IMG/VR virus record: IMGVR_UViG_3300009151_000080
Location: 1-60,430 of that record
DNA: 60,430 nt
Direction: 5' to 3' (one strand)
From: a virus
In this document: positions 41,037-50,878 of the stretch, in pieces
Layout of the letters: each line of letters starts with the position of its first letter
Position numbering within the stretch: the stretch's first letter is position 1
Position numbers and translations under genes: made by a program
The notes under the pieces: model-generated
Told to the model about the DNA's origin: nothing
The model's database searches: none
The model's input: the letters and a program-made list of their open reading frames with translations, nothing else

Positions 41037-41483
41037 TTATCTTATTAGATTTTTACTTAATGCAAATTCATACAGATTTGGTAGGTTTAGATACTTTTGA
41101 AAACCGCTTTTAATTTCTCCAAGATTTTTTGATTTCTTTAATATGTTAATAACAATAAACCCAAACTCTTCTTGGAATTCTAAATAACATTTATTCCAAG
41201 GTTGATTATAGTTTTGTAACGTAATCCATTCATTATCACCACCGGATAACCAATAGAGAGCCTTTTGAGGCTCGATTGTTTCATAGTCGATTTGAATTTT
41301 TTTAGACCAGATAGAATTGTCTGTTCTTGGGTTTCTCATCATAATAGCAACAGCCTCAGCAACGTCTGTAGTAATTTCACTACCTACTTCGAAGAAATAC
41401 TGACCCACTTCTTCACTGATTCTGACAACGTCCGAGTCTTTAAAATTTACGTTGGTTTGCTTTGTGAAACGTTTTTTTCTCAT
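41037..41483 (-). CDS. Unknown 148-residue protein
   Basis: Starts MRKKRFTKQTNVNFKDSD. It includes VGSEITTDVAEAVAIMMRNP and ALYWLSGGDNEWITLQNYNQ. No family recognised, alpha/beta. Confidence 0.5.
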   Translation of the reverse strand: MRKKRFTKQTNVNFKDSDVVRISEEVGQYFFEVGSEITTDVAEAVAIMMRNPRTDNSIWSKKIQIDYETIEPQKALYWLSGGDNEWITLQNYNQPWNKCYLEFQEEFGFIVINILKKSKNLGEIKSGFQKYLNLPNLYEFALSKNLIR

Positions 41484-41501
41484 AAAAAGAAAAGTGATTT
41501 T

Positions 41502-41795
41502 TTATATCTTATCAGATTTAATTCCGCTGATAAATTTGCCATTAAAGTTTCCTCCTTCGAGAATACCATTTTCAAACGTACCATAAAAGTTTCCACCTTT
41601 AAAAATACCATAGTACCAGTTACCTGAGTAGTAACTACCATCATGCCATATCAAAGTGTTATTTCTGATTTCGATTTTTGCATCCTCACATTCGGAGTCT
41701 ATTAACCAGTGGAACTGGTCTTTTTCGAGGATGTTTAAGATTGTATTTGGATTAACTATCTTTTTGCCGTTGTAAAGTAACTCACTAAATTTCAT
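41502..41795 (-). CDS. MORN-like / Gly-aromatic repeat protein
   Basis: 97 residues. The second half is a run of short strands with 'HDGSYYSGNWYYGIFKGGNF' and 'YGTFENGILEGGNFNGKFIS', a beta-solenoid-like pattern (G.(W/F).(N)G.F) akin to MORN repeats, used in phage and bacterial surface proteins. N-terminal half: MKFSELLYNGKKIVN. Upstream: AATATATAC. Confidence 0.5.
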   Translation of the reverse strand: MKFSELLYNGKKIVNPNTILNILEKDQFHWLIDSECEDAKIEIRNNTLIWHDGSYYSGNWYYGIFKGGNFYGTFENGILEGGNFNGKFISGIKSDKI

Positions 41796-41995
41796 AAAAT
41801 TTTCTACATTTAAATCATTGTTACTGAAGTATATATTTTATTATTCTGATACAAAAACCATCATAATCAAAAATTTTGAGATTTTTTATGATTATATTTT
41901 TTTAAATCTGTAAATCGTGATTCCTATTGATAATAATTTTTTTATCATTTTTAGACTTAAAAGAATTAATATATACAGAAAATATAAAGATTAAA

Positions 41996-44900
41996 ATGAG
42001 ATACCTAAAGTCTAGGAACGATTTTCTATATAGAGAAGTTATAGTAGATAAGTCAAATATCAATGAACAGATTAAGTCATCTAGAATGATTCAAGAAAGT
42101 TTTGAGAACGATATTAGATGGGGGGACTCTCTCGTTGGTAGACTTATTAACTCAGTAATAAGATCGGTTAAAATAGGTTATAATGAAACTAAAATTCCAA
42201 AGATTTTGGAAGAGTTGCAAGGTCAATTGGATCAAATAGTATCAGAATCCTTAACTAGAGAAACCGGAGCAAAATTCAATCAATATTATATAATGGTTGC
42301 TCTTGAGGAAATGAAAGATATTTGTTTATCACCAATGTCTGATGAAGAGAAATTAGATCTCCTAATAGGATGGGATGGTTCAACACCAATGTGGGATCCT
42401 AATGATCCAAGAGCAGATATACCTGGACTAATTGAAAATAGAAGACCTATTACAAAATCTATTATGCAAAACATAATAGATAAAATAACAACAAAACTAC
42501 CTGATCTCGAAAAGTATGTAGGTAAAAATAGGGATGAATTTATAGATGACTTATGTGACTTCACTGAAGAGTTAAGAAAAATTACTATAAAAACTCCGGT
42601 TGGTGGTAACAGTGCTCAAATAAGACCATTTTCTGCAAGAATGAATTCTATACTTACTCGATTACAAAGTGTAAATGAGTCATTGAGATTGTCTAGGTAT
42701 TCCAATTTTATAAATGAAGATAATGAAACCACATCAAATATAAAACAACTAAAAGATTTAGCTTCTGAACTATCTAAGGAAATTGAAGGAAAGGAAGAAA
42801 ATGAAATAAAAGGACTTGATAAGTTTAAACAGTTTAAGGGAGTTTTCTTTAAGTTAAATGATAATGAGAAAGAAAAACTAAAAGTAAAAGTTGATGATGA
42901 AGACAAAAATCTTTATGATCTTCTAGTTGATCTTTTAGGTGAAGGTGGGGAGTCTGATAAACCCAATAATATTGAACAAATATCATGGAACAAGGTTATA
43001 CAGAGCTTTACAAAAAGTGGAGCATCTAATTTAATTGCTGATATTAAAGCAACACTCGATAATATAAATTCAAATGATTTAGAAAAGAAAAGAGTTGCTA
43101 CCGAAGTTATAAACGGTATAACTAAACAATTAGTTATTAACACATCAACTATTGGTAAGAATAGAATTAGTTACGAACAACTTATAAAGGAGGATATTTT
43201 CAGGGATAGAAATACCAGCATTAATAACATTTCCAAATCAATATCACTATTGTCAAATGTTATAATGGCTTATAAAGGTCAGGATATATTAAATAGTCAA
43301 GGACCAAAAGCAGAATTTATAAAAAACTTCATAAAGAATTATGAAGCAATAACGTTAAAGAGAAATGAAAGTATCGAGATAAATGAGGCAGATAAAAGAT
43401 CGTTAAAGTATTTCAATGATAAGAAGAATAGATCACTTAACAACCAGAATCAAAATCAAAAGAGTGGAGAACCTAATGTGAATCAAAAAAACAATCAGGA
43501 TCAAAACCAAAAGAGTGGAGAACCTAAATCAGATACTACTAAGATGGGTTCTTCACAAGTATCAGTCAATACTATTAATATACTAAAATCTATTTTGGTG
43601 TTGAATGACTTAATTTCTAAAAAAGAAAGTTGGATCTTATTGGAGAATAATTTCAATCCGGGTGGCGGTACTGGTAGTACAAATCCGACTGGTGGTATTG
43701 GTAGCTCCCCTTCAGATGATGATGATGATGACAATAAAGTCAATAAGGACAATAGTGCAGAAAGGACTGTTAAGAATCTATGGAATACTATGTGGAAACC
43801 ACATGAGGACGAAATGATGAGTAAGGGTGAAGGACCACATAGACTAACTCAAAGGATGGTCGATGACCTACAATCAATGATTGATAAAGGAGAAGATAAA
43901 AAAGTTCTGGATCTTAGTAAAAGACCAGATCCGTTGATTGCTATTGTTCGGGTTTGTAGAAAAGCTCATAATACTTATTTTACAGAAGTAATACCATCTG
44001 GTAGAAAAGATGGTATGGTTTCTAATAAAACATTTAGAGAATATGTTTATCTAGGATCAGGCTCAAGACCCAATCCAAGTAGACTAGACGGTGAAGGTCC
44101 GTGGGCTGTTAAAAGTATATGGGAAAAATGGACAGACGGTGTTACAAAAATATTAGAAGATCAGCAATATAGAAAGATACTTTCTAATGTTGAGTTCATT
44201 GTACCTGGTGCAGAAGATGTATTCAACCCAAAGAAAAATGAGTCCAAAATATATGAAGCGGAAACAGGAAATAGAGTAGATGCTGGTGAACTAACTAAGG
44301 GTAGTAAGCATGGTACTATCATTCTTGACTTCTTATCAGAAATGATTGATACGGAATCTGTTAGGGATTTTGAGGGGTCTCGTAAGAAACTTATGAAGAA
44401 ATACTTTGGAATAGTTACTGGCCCATCCGAAGATCCTAGACCAGTAAGAAGCACTGAACTCCCAGGAGCAAGTGAACAAAAAAATAGTATTAGATGGACT
44501 ACATTTAGTAAGAAAAAGTTTTCGGAGGATAATGATAAACATAAATTTTTCTTGTTCCCAGTTAAAGATGAGAGAAAGACATCTCGCCTTAAACATACAG
44601 CTATATTCCTTCAAGTTCTTGATGTTAAAAAAGAAGACGGAAAAGAATATGTGTATTTTAAATTCACATATGATAGACAAACGATGGCTAAAAAATGGAA
44701 AGACAAAGGAGGGGGTCAAACCAGAGGGTTAGACTATCATGATTGGTCCACAAAAGATTCAAGTACAGAAACCAAATATCTATATTATGGTATTATGCGA
44801 AATACATGGGATTCTGGTAGAATAGCTATAGTATACTGTAATATAAGAGATAAGTCAACTCCGGTTGTTAATATTTGGGGAGAACCACAGTCTGGAATTA

Positions 44901-45172
44901 AGTATAATTTTATTATAGATGATAATAGCTCAAAAAACCTACCAAATTCAACTTATGATACCAAAAAGGCTTTAGTTAAAATATCTAAGTTACAAAGATT
45001 TGATGCTAATGGAGTTGGATCTGATATAAAGCAAAAGGATCTAATCTGTTTTAATGAAAAAAAGGACGATGAGATCCCAATGATTGATTTCTGTGATCAA
45101 AATGGAAAACCAACTCAAGATAATTTAAATCAAAAGCTTATAAAACAAGGTAAAACTTGGGGATTTTGGTAA
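41996..45172 (+). CDS. Giant 1058-residue virion-type protein, probable internal protein
   Basis: Starts at 41996 (MRYLKSRNDFLYREVI) after an AATATATAC motif; the longer frame upstream is AT-rich noise. The N-terminal 240 residues are helical (NSVIRSVKIGYNETK). SRYSNFINEDN near residue 250 again resembles a capsid-targeting site. Residues 480-530 are Asn/Gln/Lys repeats (QNQNQKSGEPN), and a Gly-rich break (GGGTGSTNPTGG) leads to a DDDDDDN stretch and a C-terminal domain of 430 residues with KHTAIFLQVLDVKKEDGKEY and similar beta segments. Not assignable; the multi-site INE/IYE triplets suggest prohead processing. Confidence 0.55.
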   Translation: MRYLKSRNDFLYREVIVDKSNINEQIKSSRMIQESFENDIRWGDSLVGRLINSVIRSVKIGYNETKIPKILEELQGQLDQIVSESLTRETGAKFNQYYIMVALEEMKDICLSPMSDEEKLDLLIGWDGSTPMWDPNDPRADIPGLIENRRPITKSIMQNIIDKITTKLPDLEKYVGKNRDEFIDDLCDFTEELRKITIKTPVGGNSAQIRPFSARMNSILTRLQSVNESLRLSRYSNFINEDNETTSNIKQLKDLASELSKEIEGKEENEIKGLDKFKQFKGVFFKLNDNEKEKLKVKVDDEDKNLYDLLVDLLGEGGESDKPNNIEQISWNKVIQSFTKSGASNLIADIKATLDNINSNDLEKKRVATEVINGITKQLVINTSTIGKNRISYEQLIKEDIFRDRNTSINNISKSISLLSNVIMAYKGQDILNSQGPKAEFIKNFIKNYEAITLKRNESIEINEADKRSLKYFNDKKNRSLNNQNQNQKSGEPNVNQKNNQDQNQKSGEPKSDTTKMGSSQVSVNTINILKSILVLNDLISKKESWILLENNFNPGGGTGSTNPTGGIGSSPSDDDDDDNKVNKDNSAERTVKNLWNTMWKPHEDEMMSKGEGPHRLTQRMVDDLQSMIDKGEDKKVLDLSKRPDPLIAIVRVCRKAHNTYFTEVIPSGRKDGMVSNKTFREYVYLGSGSRPNPSRLDGEGPWAVKSIWEKWTDGVTKILEDQQYRKILSNVEFIVPGAEDVFNPKKNESKIYEAETGNRVDAGELTKGSKHGTIILDFLSEMIDTESVRDFEGSRKKLMKKYFGIVTGPSEDPRPVRSTELPGASEQKNSIRWTTFSKKKFSEDNDKHKFFLFPVKDERKTSRLKHTAIFLQVLDVKKEDGKEYVYFKFTYDRQTMAKKWKDKGGGQTRGLDYHDWSTKDSSTETKYLYYGIMRNTWDSGRIAIVYCNIRDKSTPVVNIWGEPQSGIKYNFIIDDNSSKNLPNSTYDTKKALVKISKLQRFDANGVGSDIKQKDLICFNEKKDDEIPMIDFCDQNGKPTQDNLNQKLIKQGKTWGFW

Positions 45173-45188
45173 TATGATAGAAAAGTCG

Positions 45189-45196
45189 TATCTTTG
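45189..45196 (+). promoter_or_regulatory. Bacteroidota-type -7 element
   Basis: TATCTTTG 18 bases before the ATG at 45215, followed by an A-rich leader. Confidence 0.5.
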
Positions 45197-45214
45197 TATT
45201 AAATAAAAAATACA

Positions 45215-45640
45215 ATGGCCGACTTTTCTAAATTTACATACTCTGTATTTGTTATAGATTTAAGAGATTTTAAAACCATAGAGGATTTAAAATCTTTTTT
45301 AGTTGAAATGAAACTGGATGTTATAGACCCCAATTTCTTCTGGGAATGCAAAACCGGAAACCACAGGGGATATCCTCCTATGAATAAAGTATGGCTTGAT
45401 AAGGCGTCACTTTATGCAGTTGGGTACGAAACAAAAAAAGAAAGGAATTTATTTCCTTTCTTTTTGGATACTATTACTAATCTCGAACCACTTAGGAGAG
45501 GACAAACTTGTCCATTTGACTCTATTGAATTAAATAAAAAAGTTGAAGATTTATCATTAGACTCTATCTTGGAAAAGATACACGCTAATGGTATTTCATC
45601 CCTTACAAAAGAAGAGAAAGAATTCTTGGATAAAAGTTAA
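45215..45640 (+). CDS. Protein with C-terminal EEKxFL motif, unknown function
   Basis: 141 residues. N-terminal part alpha/beta (FTYSVFVIDLRDFKTIEDLK), middle WECKTGNHRGYPPMNKVWL. The final 25 residues, ILEKIHANGISSLTKEEKEF, match the short C-terminal motif widespread in Bacteroidota proteins and in two others here. Expressed from a host-type promoter, unlike its structural neighbours. Confidence 0.55.
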   Translation: MADFSKFTYSVFVIDLRDFKTIEDLKSFLVEMKLDVIDPNFFWECKTGNHRGYPPMNKVWLDKASLYAVGYETKKERNLFPFFLDTITNLEPLRRGQTCPFDSIELNKKVEDLSLDSILEKIHANGISSLTKEEKEFLDKS

Positions 45641-46281
45641 TTTCCAATATTACTACCACCACGAGCGTCACCTGTATTACTCTTCTGTCTATTTCTATTA
45701 ATCTCATCAGCCTTTAGCCAAATCTGTTTAGCTAAAGGTTGACTACATTTTAAAACTTCTGCTTTGTTGAAAGTTCCACCAGTTCTGGTGGATGGTCCTT
45801 TTCTACCCCTTAAATGTATACCAGTTCCTAAACCCCCAAATGTTCTGTCTTTATGAACATTATCTACCTTACTAATCATAACAGTGTATTCTGGATCACC
45901 GGTAGTTCTAAAGTCAATGTGTTTCATCATATCAACTCTATATAAAGTATGATCCTTTGTAAATGGTTGACCTAAGAAGAAGAATGCATCTTTTGTAGAA
46001 GGAGTAACATTACTACCATTTCCATCAAATTGATTAAACCTACCCGATTTATTATAATCTTTACTTAATCCATTTAAGTAGGTCATTATTTCTCTTGCTA
46101 GATCTTCGTCATTATTTTCTTTTTCAGGAGTAGATGAGTTAGGACCTGTGTTAGATCTTTTTTCTTTTTCAGATCCTACTTTATCTTTTATAGCAGATCC
46201 TAATTTTCCAGCCATCCTACCTATAGTAGTAAATAACTCGTTTTGCTTGTCAAATCCACTGAATGACTCTAAATGTTTCAT
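45637..46281 (-). CDS. CTS-related 214-residue protein, unknown
   Basis: Starts MKHLESFSGFDKQNELF, of the MKHL type but without a clear F-x-E triplet. A Gly/Asn/Ser-rich linker (KRSNTGPNSSTPEKENNDED) separates it from a C-terminal domain with FGGLGTGIHLRGRKGPSTRTGG. No family. It ends by overlapping the convergent gene and starts divergently from the gene at 46353 with ATATATATAA between them. Confidence 0.5.
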   Translation of the reverse strand: MKHLESFSGFDKQNELFTTIGRMAGKLGSAIKDKVGSEKEKRSNTGPNSSTPEKENNDEDLAREIMTYLNGLSKDYNKSGRFNQFDGNGSNVTPSTKDAFFFLGQPFTKDHTLYRVDMMKHIDFRTTGDPEYTVMISKVDNVHKDRTFGGLGTGIHLRGRKGPSTRTGGTFNKAEVLKCSQPLAKQIWLKADEINRNRQKSNTGDARGGSNIGN

Positions 46282-46289
46282 ATATTTTT

Positions 46290-46352
46290 AGTATAGTTTT
46301 TATTATATATATTTATCTCTAAAAATGTATTTATGATATTAATATATATAAT
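46290..46352. promoter_or_regulatory. Divergent putative late promoters
   Basis: Two TATATATA-type elements (about 46304-46311 and 46342-46352) lie between the divergent starts at 46281 and 46353. Confidence 0.4.
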
Positions 46353-46928
46353 ATGAAGTATATAAATACATATTCCAATTTCATATCTGAAAAGTTTATC
46401 CCACAAGAAACTGATCCACCTGAACAAGTTAGTGGTATGAATAATTTTAATGATATGGAAAAATGGATAAACGAGTTTAACTCAAAGAAGACAGCTTTAC
46501 AGAATATTTATGTAAACTATAAAACTGAACAAGATCTGGTAAAGACTCTTCAAACACAGAAGTACATCAACTCTCCAAATTTGAAACTAATGAAATTTAA
46601 TAACCCCCTTTTAGGTATGTGGGCTAAATCGTGTGAGATAAGAAGAGAAGTAAATGATATACAGAAAGGTATAGATGATTTAAATAATACCATAAAGGAT
46701 GATACCACTAATGTGGCTTCCAACCCAGCAACTGCTGAAAGTGGTAAGGAAAGTATTAATCTGAAGAAACAAGACCTTACGAATAAACAGAAATTACTAC
46801 AGGATAAAAATCTTGAACTTGCTAATCAAGAGAAGAAGGTTAGAGACGAGCTAAAGAAAATGATGGATAATAATAAAAAGTCCAAAACCCAAATAAACAT
46901 GTATAACGACCAAAAAGGTGAAAAGTGA
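46353..46928 (+). CDS. CTS-bearing coiled-coil protein, unknown
   Basis: 191 residues starting MKYINTYSNFISEKF; YSNFISE closely matches the T4 internal-protein peptide YQEFIAE, with a possible cut after ISE. The second half is a coiled coil (ESGKESINLKKQDLTNKQKL, then DELKKMMDNNKKSK). No family. It is upstream of and co-directional with the tail sheath gene. Confidence 0.6.
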   Translation: MKYINTYSNFISEKFIPQETDPPEQVSGMNNFNDMEKWINEFNSKKTALQNIYVNYKTEQDLVKTLQTQKYINSPNLKLMKFNNPLLGMWAKSCEIRREVNDIQKGIDDLNNTIKDDTTNVASNPATAESGKESINLKKQDLTNKQKLLQDKNLELANQEKKVRDELKKMMDNNKKSKTQINMYNDQKGEK

Positions 46929-46949
46929 AAAAAATAAGTTTTTACTTTT

Positions 46950-46957
46950 TATATATA
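46950..46957 (+). promoter_or_regulatory. Putative late promoter of the sheath gene
   Basis: TATATATA followed by CTGTAAATAAAAAATAATAAAT, 26 bases before the sheath ATG. Confidence 0.5.
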
Positions 46958-46982
46958 CTGTAAATAAAAAATAATAAATATT

Positions 46983-49900
46983 ATGGCAATTCAAATTGGA
47001 AAATACAAAAGACAAGGTATCTTCATAGAAGAATTTGACAATTCCGTTATCAGTTCACCAACAGTTGCTGGTATTACAACTTTAGTTATGGGTTCCTCTA
47101 GAAAAGGACCACTTAACACACCAGTTCTGTTGAATAATGTTAATGACTTACAAAGTATATTTGGAAACATTGATTCAAATTTAGAGAGAAAAGGTTCATA
47201 TTTTCACAGAACTGTAGCACAGATGTTACAGTCAAGTCCAGTTTATGCAATCAACTTAGGTTACTTATCCGATACATTGGATACAGTAGAATATAAATCA
47301 GTATCAACTAGAACAGATAAGTCTAATGACATCGAAAGAACTGGAGCTTATAGAAAGATGTTTGATACTACAGGATTTTGGAAAAGAAGTACCGAGTCTT
47401 TCATCACTCTAACTAAGAATGATCCAGATATCGCTGATAGATTATTAGCTTTCACAAACTTATCTGATAAGTATGTAACACTTTTCATTTACAAATCAAA
47501 AATGAATGGATTTGATTCTAATATGATACAGTGGTATGGTTCAGCTGATAAGGTTCCATCTTATTTAAATCAGTTAGACTATGCTTCTGACTATATGGTC
47601 GATGTAGTAGTGGTTGCTGGTGATTGGTCAAACTATCAACAACTATCTGTAGATTCTATCTGGTCAAGCTACTTTACTTCAAATGGTCTTATTAAAACAC
47701 AAGTTTCCAATTTCATAAACAATAGAAATGTTAATGTTTTAGCATACTACGAAGGTTTATCATTAATCCCTTATTTCAGAGACTCTAATGGTAAAAATAT
47801 ATTCATCGAGACAATAATAAACGCCGATACAGATAAAACTGGTATCTTCTGTTACTTTGATGCTGATAAGCTTGAAGCTTTCTATCCAGACGGTATGGTT
47901 GACTTGATTGGTAACAATCTTCTTAACACAGACGCTCTTGTTGATAATGGTCAAGCTACTATAGATTATTTATCATATTCAGCTACAATAACTGAAAACT
48001 TAACTTTCACCAATACACCACTTGATATGGTGGGTAATGTAGCGGCTTTCGGTCCTAGTATGTCTATAACTAGACAAGACTGGGGGAGTCCAACAAGAAC
48101 TACTTACTTTGCTGAAGGTTATATTAACGGTGTTACTAGATCATCTTTAAATATAGGATCAACTAGTTCAATATCAGTATCATTTAATGTAGCTGATGCT
48201 AACCTTGGTTCAGGTTCAACTGCATCATATGCTGTTATTGGAGGTTCTAAAGTATTGGTTAATAGTGGAGTTAATGGTACAACAACATTTACTATACCCT
48301 CAAGTTCAAGTAACTATACTTTATCTACTGCCACTTCATCTTATGTATCCGTATTCTATATAGAATCTTCTAGTGGTAATATTTTAAGTAAAGATAGTAC
48401 AACATCAACAAATCCAAGTCTAAGTACTAATGACTTAGTTTTAGGATATATGAATTTTAATGTAGTAAACGGATTCTTCTCATATGCTACATACTCAAAT
48501 GTAATGGTCAATAACTCTGGATATGTTGATCTACAACTAACTACAGACTTTACTATTACTAACCCTTCAGCTGGTCAGATAAAGGTAACATTCACCGATA
48601 CAGCAGCAACTGACTCGACAAATAACTATGAAAGACATAGAAGGGTAAGGTTGTTCAACTACATACTTAATATGTTAGATTCATCTAATCTTTATGAAAT
48701 GACTATGTTAAAAGATGTAACAACTTTTGAGAAACTTTCATTAGGTGGAGCATCACTTGTAACATATAATGTAGCTACAACTGCAAATAAATCATTTACC
48801 CTAAACTTAGGTACTTCTACAACACCTACCGATATTTCTTTAGGAAACCTAATGTTCTATAAAGTGGACAATGAGTTATTAATAGAAAACGACGGGTTCA
48901 ATACAAGAAGTACTATAGCTACTGCATCATTTGGTGTGGTCGGTCAATACTCTAACTTCTATACAAGTTTCTTCAATGGTGTTGTAAACACTGGTGACTA
49001 CTTCTATCAGAATGTAATAGACCCAACAATACCAACAAGAGTTGTATTCCAAAACACTGGTACTCAGAGTTATATAGTATTTGATTCCGGAACAATTAAT
49101 CCACTTGATTACCCAACAGTATCAATATCAGGATCTTCATTGAATACCGGATCTTACATCTTTGACGGAGATCATGATTATCATGCATCTTTGACTGACC
49201 CAGCTACTGGGGTAGCTTATACAGGTTCATATAACGCTTATAGAATAACAAATGCAAATCTTGTAAATGAGGATCTAAGTGGTATAACAACTGTATATGA
49301 CGCTTCAACAAAAATCTATTTACAAATGTATTTAGATAGTTCTAATAGCTTATATGTTAAGTATATGGACGAATTGTTACAAGCAACTTTACCGATCAAT
49401 GCTGTATATAATACAACTATCACACTTATATCTGATAAGTCAAACTATAAACAAACTATAGAAATATCACAACCAACTGGATATACTCCAGTAACCAATA
49501 AGATACTAGTAAACGCTACTAGATATGCTGAAGTGGTTGTAGGTGATTTCTTAGAAGCTTATGTAGATATGACTATGGTTGAAGCAGGTCAAATGCCAAG
49601 AAATCTAACAAGAATAATCAGTAAGAAGCTTTATTCTCCTGATACAACACTTGTAGAAATAACTTGTGACTCTCCTATTAATAAGGTAGTTGTGGGTGGT
49701 GGATTACAAACTATGAGATATTCAACTATCGATAACTATGTTACTACATATCAAGCTATTCCACTTAAAGGATTTAAGTTAAGAGAAGCGTCTCTTCCAG
49801 ATGGAACTGAAGCTCAACAAAGTAATATCTTAAACTTAATGGCTAAAGGTACTCCTTTATTTAAGGCAGTAACAAACAAGGAAGCTTTTGACATCAGATA

Positions 49901-50795
49901 CTTAGTTGACGCTTATGGTCTTGGTCTAACAGAAAGATCTAAACAACAGTTAGTTGATATCTGTGGTGAAAGATTAGACTGTCTTGGTTTCTTAAATATG
50001 CCTTCTATGAAGTCGTTTAAGAAGTCAACATCTCCAAGCTTCTTAAACGCTGACGGAGTTTTAGACACAGCTTATATAGCACAAGGTGGTGACTTGGAGT
50101 CGAATCCAGCTTTCTTGTACTCTTTCGGTGACGGAGTAGGTGCTAGTTCAGTAGGTTATTTCTTACCTTATGTAACTGTAAATGACAATGGTAGACCAAC
50201 TGACGTACCACCAGCTATGTTCGTAGCAACGACTTACATGAGAAAACAAAACTCAAATGTAACATCAATAACACCATGGACAATCGCAGCTGGTGTAACA
50301 AATGGTAAGGTAAATAATATCGCTGGTATTGAGATGAACTTCAACCCAACAGATATTGAGAACTTGAACGGAGCTCAAATGAACCCAATAGTTTATAAGA
50401 GAAATAGAGGTTTCGTTATTGAAACTGAAAATACCGGTCAAACTCTTTATAAATCAGCCCTTTCTTACTTACACGTAAGAGAAGTATTAATCGAACTTGA
50501 AAGAGAGTTAGCATCAATGTTACTTGACTTCCAGTGGAAATTCAACACATCTGATATCAGAGCTGAGATTAAACTTAGAGCTGACGTTATCTGTGAAAGA
50601 TACATAAGTAAAAATGGATTATATAACTATTTCAATAAATGTGATAGTGAAAATAATACAGCAACAATCATTGACAACCAAATCGGTGTTCTTGATACTT
50701 ATGTTGAACCGATCAAGGGTATGGGTATTATTGTTAATAACATCACTATCCTTAAAACAGGAGCTATTAACTCAGGTGGTTTCACTGTACAGTAA
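46983..50795 (+). CDS. Tail sheath protein (T4 gp18-like), unusually large
   Basis: 1270 residues; T4 gp18 has 659. The N-terminus is sheath-type (YKRQGIFIEEFDNSVISSPT, then AGITTLVMGSSRKGP), and the C-terminus gives the classic contractile block: LHVREVLIELERELASMLLD, FQWKFNTSD, ICERYI, and VEPIKGMGIIVNNITILKTG. Roughly residues 330-880 are Ser/Thr/Asn-rich beta sequence with no match in gp18, so probably extra surface domains on the tail. The gene has a late-type promoter and a strong terminator. Confidence 0.85.
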   Translation: MAIQIGKYKRQGIFIEEFDNSVISSPTVAGITTLVMGSSRKGPLNTPVLLNNVNDLQSIFGNIDSNLERKGSYFHRTVAQMLQSSPVYAINLGYLSDTLDTVEYKSVSTRTDKSNDIERTGAYRKMFDTTGFWKRSTESFITLTKNDPDIADRLLAFTNLSDKYVTLFIYKSKMNGFDSNMIQWYGSADKVPSYLNQLDYASDYMVDVVVVAGDWSNYQQLSVDSIWSSYFTSNGLIKTQVSNFINNRNVNVLAYYEGLSLIPYFRDSNGKNIFIETIINADTDKTGIFCYFDADKLEAFYPDGMVDLIGNNLLNTDALVDNGQATIDYLSYSATITENLTFTNTPLDMVGNVAAFGPSMSITRQDWGSPTRTTYFAEGYINGVTRSSLNIGSTSSISVSFNVADANLGSGSTASYAVIGGSKVLVNSGVNGTTTFTIPSSSSNYTLSTATSSYVSVFYIESSSGNILSKDSTTSTNPSLSTNDLVLGYMNFNVVNGFFSYATYSNVMVNNSGYVDLQLTTDFTITNPSAGQIKVTFTDTAATDSTNNYERHRRVRLFNYILNMLDSSNLYEMTMLKDVTTFEKLSLGGASLVTYNVATTANKSFTLNLGTSTTPTDISLGNLMFYKVDNELLIENDGFNTRSTIATASFGVVGQYSNFYTSFFNGVVNTGDYFYQNVIDPTIPTRVVFQNTGTQSYIVFDSGTINPLDYPTVSISGSSLNTGSYIFDGDHDYHASLTDPATGVAYTGSYNAYRITNANLVNEDLSGITTVYDASTKIYLQMYLDSSNSLYVKYMDELLQATLPINAVYNTTITLISDKSNYKQTIEISQPTGYTPVTNKILVNATRYAEVVVGDFLEAYVDMTMVEAGQMPRNLTRIISKKLYSPDTTLVEITCDSPINKVVVGGGLQTMRYSTIDNYVTTYQAIPLKGFKLREASLPDGTEAQQSNILNLMAKGTPLFKAVTNKEAFDIRYLVDAYGLGLTERSKQQLVDICGERLDCLGFLNMPSMKSFKKSTSPSFLNADGVLDTAYIAQGGDLESNPAFLYSFGDGVGASSVGYFLPYVTVNDNGRPTDVPPAMFVATTYMRKQNSNVTSITPWTIAAGVTNGKVNNIAGIEMNFNPTDIENLNGAQMNPIVYKRNRGFVIETENTGQTLYKSALSYLHVREVLIELERELASMLLDFQWKFNTSDIRAEIKLRADVICERYISKNGLYNYFNKCDSENNTATIIDNQIGVLDTYVEPIKGMGIIVNNITILKTGAINSGGFTVQ

Positions 50796-50813
50796 TAACT
50801 TGAATCAAATATT

Positions 50814-50842
50814 AAAACCCAGACCGTCAAGTCTGGGTTTTT
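50814..50842 (+). terminator. Terminator after the tail sheath gene
   Basis: AAAACCCAGAC-CGTCAA-GTCTGGGTTTT hairpin followed by T-run. Confidence 0.9.
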
Positions 50843-50849
50843 TATTTTT

Positions 50850-50858
50850 AATATATAC
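50850..50858 (+). promoter_or_regulatory. Putative late promoter of the fibre operon
   Basis: AATATATAC followed by TCTATAAATATTTATAATAA before the fibre ATG. Confidence 0.45.
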
Positions 50859-50878
50859 TCTATAAATATTTATAATAA

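Noticed and set aside
42286-44732. Several minus- and plus-strand frames within the giant protein gene
   Set aside because: Overlap a continuous 1058-codon frame with strong coding character; Ser/Phe-rich antisense composition.
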